Shown here: positions 1 through 5,136 of the stretch, piece after piece
How the letters are laid out: the number at the start of each line of letters is the position of its first letter
Position numbering within the stretch: position 1 is the stretch's first letter
NCBI GenBank assembly: GCA_007123785.1
Contig: SLGL01000259.1
Span: 1 to 5,136 of the forward strand
Direction of reading: 5' to 3'
DNA length: 5,136 nucleotides
Source of the DNA: Balneolaceae bacterium
GTDB lineage: Bacteria > Bacteroidota > Rhodothermia > Balneolales > Balneolaceae
Position numbers and translations under genes: made by a program
Notes under the pieces: model-generated
Seen by the model: only the letters and a program-made list of their open reading frames with translations
Databases searched by the model: none
What the model was told of the DNA's origin: nothing

Positions 1-1
1 G

Positions 2-850
2 CATACGATTGCCCAGGAAAGAGAGCGCTCGGAGTATAATGAAACTCAAATGGAAACCTTAACGGCAGAGCTCAGAGCCGTTGAACAACAACTTGCCGAA
101 GCAGAGGAAACTAAACAAACCCAGGAAGAGTATTATACCGGGCTTGTTGAAGAGCTCCAGGCACGAATTGAAGACCTCCAGCAGCGAATGCAGGAGACTA
201 TAGAACAAGCCGAACAAGATGTTGGGGAAGTAATTATTCGTGAGGAAGAGCCTCGTGACGAAGTTGATGAACACATTGATGAGAGAGACGTTCCGGAACC
301 GGATGATGCAGCCCGAATGCAGCCTGAACTCCAGGGAATTAAAGATATTGAACCGGAAACAGACCCCGAAGATCTTACTGTCACCGAGGAGCCTGCAGAC
401 CCGGATGATGATGAAGAACCTGAAGTTCCACTCCGGGAAGAAGAACCCCCTGTAGCAGCGGATGAACCCGATGATGAAGAACTCGTTCCTGATGATGTAC
501 CCGAGGAACCGTTACCTGACCCGGAGTATGATGAATATGAAGCTGAAGCTGAAACCGAAACAGGAGGTGCCTGGTGGTTTATCCTTGCCATTATCGCTCT
601 CACAGCCGGTGGTCTCTACTTCCTCGCAAAATATTTGTTCACTCCTGCTCCATCATCTCCCCAGGGAGGCGCAGCAAAAGCTGCTTCAGCCACACCTCCT
701 CCTCCAGATGACGAACCTGTAGCCCCAACACCCATTAAGAAAACCAAATTAACGTATGGTATGCCAGAGCATACTTACATTGTTAAAAATAATAATGGAG
801 GGTCAAACTCTGGCAAGAGCAGCTCAGGTAAGGGTGATTCTGACAAATAA
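2..850 (+). CDS. Acidic coiled-coil single-pass membrane protein, 5'-truncated, function unknown
   Basis: I do not recognise a family. The reading frame is open to the left edge: 16 codons precede the first ATG at 50 and are rich in E, R and Q like what follows, so the gene very probably begins outside the window and ATG 50 is internal. Numbered from ATG 50, residues 1-60 are heptad-like (E, Q, L, A) and probably coiled coil. Residues 64-172 are extremely acidic and proline-containing, with repeated EEP, PDD and DDEE-type runs. Residues about 174-197 (AWWFILAIIALTAGGLYFLA, then KYLF) form one clear membrane span. The last 70 residues are Pro/Ala-rich, then a patch with lysines (IKKTK), then a Gly/Ser/Asn/Lys tail. 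The order is coiled coil, acidic spacer, membrane anchor, low-complexity tail. No catalytic motif is visible. Topology is undecided because the N-terminus is missing. The next gene is 187 bases away, so operon membership with lgt is uncertain. Confidence 0.8.
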   Translation, partial: HTIAQERERSEYNETQMETLTAELRAVEQQLAEAEETKQTQEEYYTGLVEELQARIEDLQQRMQETIEQAEQDVGEVIIREEEPRDEVDEHIDERDVPEPDDAARMQPELQGIKDIEPETDPEDLTVTEEPADPDDDEEPEVPLREEEPPVAADEPDDEELVPDDVPEEPLPDPEYDEYEAEAETETGGAWWFILAIIALTAGGLYFLAKYLFTPAPSSPQGGAAKAASATPPPPDDEPVAPTPIKKTKLTYGMPEHTYIVKNNNGGSNSGKSSSGKGDSDK

Positions 851-1010
851 ACATTCTGACCGGCCCTCTAACCAACAATCAGGTTGAAAAATGTATGTTT
901 TATGAAAAGTAAACCGGGATTATAAACCATCCAGTTTCTTAAATGGATAACTATCAGATTTCGGCAGTTCATTTCTCTGTTTTTACTTCTCTCCTTTCGT
1001 ATTTTCCCTG

Positions 1011-1022
1011 CTCATCAGAACC
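1011..1022 (+). promoter_or_regulatory. Shared 12-base leader sequence, lgt copy
   Basis: CTCATCAGAACC ends exactly 15 bases before the lgt ATG at 1038. An identical 12-mer lies at the same distance before the LolA-like gene. The sequence between repeat and start is also partly alike (8 of 15 positions). It could be part of a promoter or a leader element. No convincing -33/-7 or sigma-70 hexamers are visible around it, so the role is unproven. Confidence 0.3.
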
Positions 1023-1037
1023 TTCTCAAATCATTTC

Positions 1038-2063
1038 ATGGATTCAAGTAATTATTTTATCTGGGAAACAGACCCTGTAATGTTTTCAATACCGGAATTC
1101 TACCTGCCATTTCCGGTTTCCATTTGGGGATTGCTGCTTGCAGCGGTACTCATCTACTTCGGATATCAAAAAATTAAACCTGACCCAAAATCCAAAAATG
1201 CTGCTGAACCTCCCGCATGGCAATTTTGGGGAGTAATTCTCGGTTCCATTATTATCGGACAGCTTCCGTTTCTTTTTATAGATTCTCCTTCAATTTCTTC
1301 AATCGGCCCGGTAGAACCCCGCTGGTACGGACTTATGTTTGCTTCTGCATTTATTTTCGGATACCTGATCGGGTTCAAGGAGTTTAAAGATGCCGGCCGG
1401 TCGCAGGAAGAACTCGACCGTTTGCTGATTTATGTACTTGTTGCCACGATTATCGGAGCCCGGCTGGGGCATGTATTTTTCTACGAAGCGGAATTTTATC
1501 TCCGAAACATTCATCTCATTCCCCAGGTCTGGACCGGCGGGCTGGCAAGCCATGGTGCCGCTATCGGAATTATCATCGCGATGTACCTTTACGCCAAAAG
1601 AACACCCAAAACCACCTTTATGTGGGTGGCCGATCGCGTGGTCCCCGGCGTGGCCATCGGTGGGATGTTTATCCGGTTTGGAAACTTTTTTAACTCCGAA
1701 ATACTGGGAATGCCCACTGATGTATCCTGGGCCATTGTTTTTGCCAATGTAGACATGATGCCCCGCCACCCATCCATGCTATACGAAGCTGTACTTTGTA
1801 TTCTTGTGCTTGCCGTACTCGGCTGGATCTACTATAAATACAACAGCAAACCTCCAGAAGGCTCACTTTTCGGCACCTTTCTGGTCATACTTTTTACCGG
1901 GCGATTTCTCATTGAGTTCACCAAAGAAACCCAGGCCGACTTTTTGATTGGAGCTACCCTGGATATGGGACAGCTCCTCAGCGTGCCATTTGTACTGATT
2001 GGCGTATGGCTGCTCTGGAAAAAAGTAAACTGGTCGCGCGAAGGCGCCAAAATGAAGAGATAA
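1038..2063 (+). CDS. lgt: Prolipoprotein diacylglyceryl transferase Lgt
   Basis: Lgt is an inner-membrane enzyme that moves the diacylglyceryl group of phosphatidylglycerol onto the lipobox cysteine of prolipoproteins, the first step of lipoprotein maturation. The 341-residue product carries the family signature throughout: RWYG at 95-98, GARLGHVFFYE at 140-150, SHG at 171-173 with the conserved His172, RFGNFFNSEILG at 213-224 (Arg213, Asn216, Glu221 and Gly224 match E. coli Arg143, Asn146, Glu151, Gly154), HPSMLYE at 244-250, and GRFLIEF at 288-294 with the essential C-terminal Arg289. About nine hydrophobic segments are visible. Lgt is usually about 260-300 residues; the extra length here is an approximately 75-residue N-terminal module with two additional membrane segments (about 26-44 and 64-81). 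The ATG at 1038 is chosen because DPVMFSI at 12-18 matches the usual Lgt N-terminus. There is no obvious Shine-Dalgarno. The downstream gene follows after 5 bases. Confidence 0.97.
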   Translation: MDSSNYFIWETDPVMFSIPEFYLPFPVSIWGLLLAAVLIYFGYQKIKPDPKSKNAAEPPAWQFWGVILGSIIIGQLPFLFIDSPSISSIGPVEPRWYGLMFASAFIFGYLIGFKEFKDAGRSQEELDRLLIYVLVATIIGARLGHVFFYEAEFYLRNIHLIPQVWTGGLASHGAAIGIIIAMYLYAKRTPKTTFMWVADRVVPGVAIGGMFIRFGNFFNSEILGMPTDVSWAIVFANVDMMPRHPSMLYEAVLCILVLAVLGWIYYKYNSKPPEGSLFGTFLVILFTGRFLIEFTKETQADFLIGATLDMGQLLSVPFVLIGVWLLWKKVNWSREGAKMKR

Positions 2064-2068
2064 ACCCG

Positions 2069-2869
2069 ATGGCAGCCGAAACCGCAAATATCTTCCAGGA
2101 GGAATTTCGGTCTGTTGACGATGTGATCACCAAACTGGAACAGTTTGAACGGATTTGTCTTGAACATGACGATCTTCGCGGGGTATTCGCCACGGCTTAT
2201 CTGCTGATAACAAAATCGATCAGCAGCCACTTTTCAGACGACACGTTTCATGACAAAAACTGGACACAAGCCTACCTGGTCCGCTTCGGCAACCTCTATC
2301 GAGAAGCGGTTCTGATTGATGAAACATCAAACGGAAACCCTGTTCCTAAATCCTGGCACATTTCCTTTGATACTGCCCGGAAAAAAGAAGCACTGATCAC
2401 CCAGCACCTGCTGCTTGGTATCAATGCTCACATCAATCACGACCTGGCTGTAGCTCTGTATGATGTAAAAATCGATCCGGAACGAGCGGACAAATACGCT
2501 GACCACTGCATGATTAACAATATTTTAGAAGACTCCACCAATGCCCTTAAAATAGATGTTTCGCAGAAATATGCCCCCATTCTGAAGAGACTGGATCGTA
2601 AAACCGGATATATCAGTGACGACATCACCAACTTCAGTATTCCAAAAGCACGGGAGCATGCATGGTCGTTCGCGATCGCTTTAACACGGGCGGCAAATCA
2701 AACCGAACAAAATATTCTTCGAAAAGCCCTTGACGACCAGGCTGCCGTACTCGCTCGTCTGATCATGGCCTCCCCCACTCAACATCCGCGGTTTACACGT
2801 ACAGTCTCTTTTCTGAAACGTTTAGATCGTATTTTCGATCCTTTACGCAGGTTTTTAGGAAGGAGATGA
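2069..2869 (+). CDS. DUF5995 family protein, function unknown
   Basis: This 266-residue soluble-looking protein has no signal peptide and no membrane span. It matches what I recall of DUF5995, an uncharacterised family in actinobacteria and Bacteroidota-like bacteria. The hallmark is LLGINAHINHDLA at 115-127, with other family-like stretches at RFGNLYREA (72-80), SWHISFD (95-101) and AREHAWSFA (194-202). The conserved His and Asn residues (His121, Asn123, His124, Asp125, His197) could form a metal or active site, but that is inference. The C-terminus is basic (LRRFLGRR) and might touch membrane or nucleic acid. I choose ATG 2069 because it lies 5 bases after the lgt stop and begins MAAETAN. 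An in-frame ATG at 2006 would overlap lgt by 58 bases, and the added residues merely re-read lgt sequence. The tight spacing implies co-transcription and probably translational coupling with lgt, suggesting but not proving an envelope-related role. Confidence 0.8.
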   Translation: MAAETANIFQEEFRSVDDVITKLEQFERICLEHDDLRGVFATAYLLITKSISSHFSDDTFHDKNWTQAYLVRFGNLYREAVLIDETSNGNPVPKSWHISFDTARKKEALITQHLLLGINAHINHDLAVALYDVKIDPERADKYADHCMINNILEDSTNALKIDVSQKYAPILKRLDRKTGYISDDITNFSIPKAREHAWSFAIALTRAANQTEQNILRKALDDQAAVLARLIMASPTQHPRFTRTVSFLKRLDRIFDPLRRFLGRR

Positions 2870-2968
2870 ACATTGATAATGGAAAACTGATGCCCGAAGT
2901 TAACCATGCTTTTTTAAAGTGAGATCTTCACATTGATCCAGGCGAACGTTTCACCCCTCTGCTTCGTT

Positions 2969-2980
2969 CTCATCAGAACC
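2969..2980 (+). promoter_or_regulatory. Shared 12-base leader sequence, LolA-like gene copy
   Basis: This is the second copy of CTCATCAGAACC, ending exactly 15 bases before ATG 2996. The match in spacing supports 2996, not 2933, as the real start of the LolA-like gene, and suggests this gene can be expressed from its own leader and not only by read-through from lgt. A single 12-mer repeat in 5 kb can arise by chance; the identical placement is what makes it notable. Confidence 0.3.
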
Positions 2981-2995
2981 ATCAAAAAAATTTCT

Positions 2996-3772
2996 ATGAA
3001 GAAGAGAAATCTGTTTTTTATATCTGCTTATCTGCTTTTTTTCACATTTTCCCTGAACGCACAGGAGCGCATCACCGATGAGGGAGAGGCAAGAGCCATT
3101 TTTGAAGAAGTGGATGACCGACGAAATTCCATCGAGACGGAAACGGCTGTCATGACAATGGTTATCACCGATACCCGGGGACGCACACGGAGCCGCACGC
3201 TTCAGTCATGGGTTCAGCATTCAGGCGATGATACCAAAAACCTCATCATCTTTTCCGATCCGGGAAATGTACGCGGAACGGCATTTCTTTCCCTGAATGA
3301 AGATGGCAGCCAGTCCCAGCGACTCTACCTTCCATCTGTCGGCCGCATCCAGACAATTAGTTCTGCTGAACGGGGCGACCGCTTTATGGGCAGCGATTTC
3401 ACCTATGAAGATCTGGGCGATCAGAATCCCGATGACTATGAGTTTGAATGGTTCGAAACCAATGAGTCCAGCTACACCATTCGTGCATCAAAACCTGATT
3501 CAGATCAGTACGCATACCTCGAATTTGAGGTCACTAAAGAGACTTTTGCCCTCAAGACTATCCGCTATTTTGATGACTCAGACAGTATGATCAAACGGCT
3601 CGAGGCAGAAGATTTTGAGCAGATTACCGACAGGCTCTGGAGCCCCCGTAAAATGATCATGTACGACCTCCGTGAAGACCGCAAAACCGAAATCACCTGG
3701 AGTGAAAGGCAAATCAATGAACCCATCGAAGAGTGGCGATTTACCGAGCGTGGGTTAATGCGAGGCTTATAG
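2996..3772 (+). CDS. LolA-like exported protein (annotated 'outer membrane lipoprotein-sorting protein')
   Basis: This is a periplasmic protein of the LolA-like family that includes Treponema TP_0789. These proteins adopt an open beta-barrel-like fold that binds lipid or acyl chains, and their genes often sit beside RND/MMPL-type transporters. The 258-residue product starts MKKRNLFFIS with a classic signal peptide (residues 1-22, cleavage NA|QE). There is no lipobox cysteine, so it should be soluble in the periplasm. Family-type motifs are DPGNVRGTAFL at 88-98, YLPSVGRIQTISS at 111-123 and FMGSDFTYEDL at 130-140, followed by a beta-rich C-terminal half. The frame is open from an ATG at 2933, but those 21 extra residues would bury the signal peptide, so ATG 2996 is chosen. 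No transporter partner is visible in the window; lgt lies two genes upstream. The exact cargo cannot be told from sequence. True LolA is smaller (about 180 residues mature), so a lolA symbol is not justified. Confidence 0.85.
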   Translation: MKKRNLFFISAYLLFFTFSLNAQERITDEGEARAIFEEVDDRRNSIETETAVMTMVITDTRGRTRSRTLQSWVQHSGDDTKNLIIFSDPGNVRGTAFLSLNEDGSQSQRLYLPSVGRIQTISSAERGDRFMGSDFTYEDLGDQNPDDYEFEWFETNESSYTIRASKPDSDQYAYLEFEVTKETFALKTIRYFDDSDSMIKRLEAEDFEQITDRLWSPRKMIMYDLREDRKTEITWSERQINEPIEEWRFTERGLMRGL

Positions 3773-3775
3773 TGA

Positions 3776-3810
3776 TTGGATTTGAAAATATAAACTATTT
3801 TCAAATTTAG
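3776..3810 (+). terminator. AT-rich hairpin after the LolA-like gene, probable transcription terminator
   Basis: Three bases after the stop codon at 3770-3772 a stem begins. Positions 3780-3790 (ATTTGAAAATA) pair perfectly with 3796-3806 (TATTTTCAAAT) around the 5-base loop TAAAC. The stem can extend outward by wobble and A-T pairs to 3776/3810. The only downstream T-tract is TTT at 3806-3808, partly inside the stem, so it is not a textbook intrinsic terminator. Its position directly behind a gene and before a separate transcription unit favours termination. A protein-binding palindrome is the alternative. Confidence 0.45.
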
Positions 3811-3831
3811 AAATCAAATTTACTTTGAGCA

Positions 3832-3891
3832 CCGAAGCGATTCGGGGCAGCTGTGAAACGAAATCCGGACTATCTAAAGCAGCAACCCCGA
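3832..3891. repeat. Compound inverted repeat with two mutually exclusive hairpins
   Basis: Hairpin A is CCGAA (3832-3836), GCGA loop (3837-3840, a GNRA-type tetraloop), TTCGG (3841-3845). Hairpin B pairs TCGGGGCAGCTG (3842-3853) with CAGCAACCCCGA (3880-3891): 6 bp, a 2x2 internal mismatch, then 4 bp, enclosing a 26-base loop. The two share bases 3842-3845, so only one can form at a time. The element is GC-richer than the flanking AT-rich intergenic DNA. It could be a dispersed intergenic repeat, a structured 5' leader of the M1 gene, or a second terminator. I cannot match it to a known RNA family. Confidence 0.5.
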
Positions 3892-4025
3892 TACCTCAAA
3901 ATACTTGTATAATCCCTCTTTAAGAAAACCTGACAAGGAACTTATTTTTCCTGCATGACTCCAAATTTATAGGTTTCGGATTTTTCCTATCTTCACTCCA
4001 TCTGTTCAAACAAAATGCGCACTTG

Positions 4026-5136
4026 ATGACTAAATTTTTACCCTCATTCATCCTGATTTTACTGATAACCCTCACCCCTGCCGCCGCACAGGATTCACTT
4101 ATCTACGAATCCGGCGGGGACCTTACCCCGGAATTATCCTCTTTTAATGTCCATTTTTATGACCTGGATCTTAAAGTAAATCCGTCCGACAGTTCTGTTT
4201 CCGGAAGAGTAGATATCTATTTTAAGGCTGTTCAGCCCACCAATAAAATTGCTCTTGCACTGGATCCCCGCCTGAACATCAGCGCCGTTAAAGAGCTTCC
4301 TGCAACCAATGGAGGCAGTACCCCAACACTGAAATACACCCGCAGTGAAACCGACCGAACCTTTTACGTCTATTTCCCTCAGACTCTTCAGCCCGGCACA
4401 AAAAGAACCGTACGCGTTGAATATGACGGAGTACCGAGAATAGCTCCCCGACCTCCCTGGGACGGTGGTATGGTTTGGGAACAGACCCCAACAGGTGATC
4501 CCTGGATAGGTGTGGCGGTTCAAACCATTGGCGCATGGACCTGGTGGCCCAACAAAGATCATCCCTCAGACCGCGCTGACTCCGTGGCCATCAACCTCAC
4601 CATGCCCGATGATCTTGTCGTGGCATCGAACGGGCATCTTCGGGGAGAATCCGTTTCTGAAGATGGATGGAAAACCTGGCACTGGTTTGTCTCAACACCC
4701 ATCAGCAATTACAATGTCACCCTGAATGCCGCACCGTATGAAGTGATTGAGGATACTTACACCAGCATCGACGGCACGGAAACGGACATTATTTTCTGGG
4801 TACTACCCGAGTACTTTGAAAAAGGGAAAAAGCTATTCCCGCAGTTTGCCGAACAGCTGGAATTTATGGAAAAAATTGCCGGCCCCTACCCTTTCAGGGC
4901 TGACAAATATGGTGTAGCTCATGCCCCCTATCTCGGAATGGAGCATCAGTCGATTATAGCTTATGGCGCCAACTTTCAGAATGACAACATGTTCGGCCAG
5001 AATGCGGGCTATGATGACCTTCATCAACACGAACTGGCTCACGAATGGTGGGGAAACCTGGTAACTGCATGGGACTGGCGAGACTTCTGGCTTCACGAAG
5101 GATTCGGAACCTATATGCAGCCTCTTTATGCAGAAC
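4026..5136 (+). CDS. M1 family zinc metallopeptidase (aminopeptidase N-like), 3'-truncated by window edge
   Basis: This is an exported zinc aminopeptidase that removes N-terminal residues from peptides. The frame runs off the right edge after 370 codons, so only the N-terminal domain and the start of the catalytic domain are present. A signal peptide spans residues 1-21 (cleavage AAA|QD), placing the enzyme in the periplasm, outer membrane or outside. Residues about 40-240 fit the saddle-like beta domain of M1 enzymes. The substrate-binding GxMEN motif appears as LGMEH at 303-307. The zinc site is HELAH at 335-339 (ligands His335 and His339, catalytic Glu336), followed by WWGN. Exactly 18 residues after His339 comes Glu358 within WLHEGFGTY, the third zinc ligand of the M1 HExxH-X18-E signature. 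The site is intact and activity is expected. It is separated from the LolA-like gene by 253 bases containing a hairpin, so it is probably its own transcription unit. ATG 4026 is chosen because it directly opens the signal peptide. Confidence 0.95.
   Translation, partial: MTKFLPSFILILLITLTPAAAQDSLIYESGGDLTPELSSFNVHFYDLDLKVNPSDSSVSGRVDIYFKAVQPTNKIALALDPRLNISAVKELPATNGGSTPTLKYTRSETDRTFYVYFPQTLQPGTKRTVRVEYDGVPRIAPRPPWDGGMVWEQTPTGDPWIGVAVQTIGAWTWWPNKDHPSDRADSVAINLTMPDDLVVASNGHLRGESVSEDGWKTWHWFVSTPISNYNVTLNAAPYEVIEDTYTSIDGTETDIIFWVLPEYFEKGKKLFPQFAEQLEFMEKIAGPYPFRADKYGVAHAPYLGMEHQSIIAYGANFQNDNMFGQNAGYDDLHQHELAHEWWGNLVTAWDWRDFWLHEGFGTYMQPLYAE

Noticed and set aside
133..603. Serine-rich ORF on the minus strand opposite the acidic protein
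   Set aside because: Its composition is simply the complement of GAT/GAA/GAG/CCN codons in the acidic gene; it is a shadow frame.
851..1037. Terminator or promoter in the gap before lgt
   Set aside because: Only 4-5 bp inverted repeats and no T-tract hairpin are present. Nothing beyond the 12-base shared leader can be supported.
943..1080. 45-codon ORF overlapping the lgt start
   Set aside because: It overlaps the conserved lgt N-terminus in another frame, has no recognisable domain or ribosome site, and looks like chance.
1299..1769. 156-codon ORF on the minus strand inside lgt
   Set aside because: lgt is unambiguous and conserved here; the antisense frame shows no domain.
2006..2068. Upstream ATG 2006 as the start of the DUF5995 gene
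   Set aside because: The 21 extra residues re-read the lgt C-terminal codons in another frame. ATG 2069, just after the lgt stop, gives a family-like N-terminus.
2933..2995. ATG 2933 as the start of the LolA-like gene
   Set aside because: It would place 21 residues in front of a textbook signal peptide that begins at ATG 2996.
3908..3913. TATAAT as a -10 promoter box for the M1 gene
   Set aside because: There is no matching -35 hexamer at the right distance (bases 3885-3890 are ACCCCG), and this lineage is expected to use a different promoter consensus.
3970..3977. TAGGTTTC as a Bacteroidota-type -7 box (TAnnTTTG) before the M1 gene
   Set aside because: It is one base off consensus and I find no convincing -33 TTTG at the expected spacing, so it is too weak to annotate.
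4134..4562. 142-codon ORF on the minus strand inside the M1 peptidase gene
   Set aside because: It lies wholly antisense to a clear M1 N-terminal domain and has no recognisable features.

Overview
The window most resembles a chromosomal stretch from the Bacteroidota/Rhodothermota/Balneolota group. The evidence is a Lgt of the GARLGHVFFYE / GGLASHG type, signal peptides ending in A|Q just before acidic residues, few Shine-Dalgarno sequences at starts, and an export-oriented gene set. The lineage is inferred from protein style only. All five convincing genes are on the + strand. I see no tRNA, rRNA, CRISPR array, insertion sequence or phage gene.

Layout. (1) Positions 2-850 are the 3' end of a gene for a coiled-coil, very acidic, single-span membrane protein that I cannot name; its start lies upstream of the window. 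(2) After a 187-base gap, 1038-2063 is lgt, the prolipoprotein diacylglyceryl transferase, with an unusual extra N-terminal membrane module. (3) Five bases after lgt, 2069-2869 encodes a DUF5995-family protein, almost certainly co-transcribed with lgt. (4) After 126 bases, 2996-3772 encodes an exported LolA-like protein of the kind annotated as 'outer membrane lipoprotein-sorting protein'. (5) A 253-base gap holds an 11-bp perfect AT-rich hairpin directly after the stop codon, then a GC-richer compound inverted repeat. (6) From 4026 to the window edge is the 5' part of an exported M1-family zinc aminopeptidase, complete through its zinc site.

Functionally this is an envelope neighbourhood. 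Lgt makes lipoproteins, and the LolA-like protein probably handles lipid or lipoprotein in the periplasm. The DUF5995 protein is tied to lgt by position, and the aminopeptidase is a separate exported enzyme. The LolA-like gene and lgt share an identical 12-base sequence exactly 15 bases before their start codons, a modest hint of a common leader or promoter element.

No clear-cut new multi-gene system is visible. The best leads are the duplicated-looking N-terminus of Lgt, the lgt-DUF5995 pairing, the shared leader sequence, and the structured intergenic element at 3832-3891.
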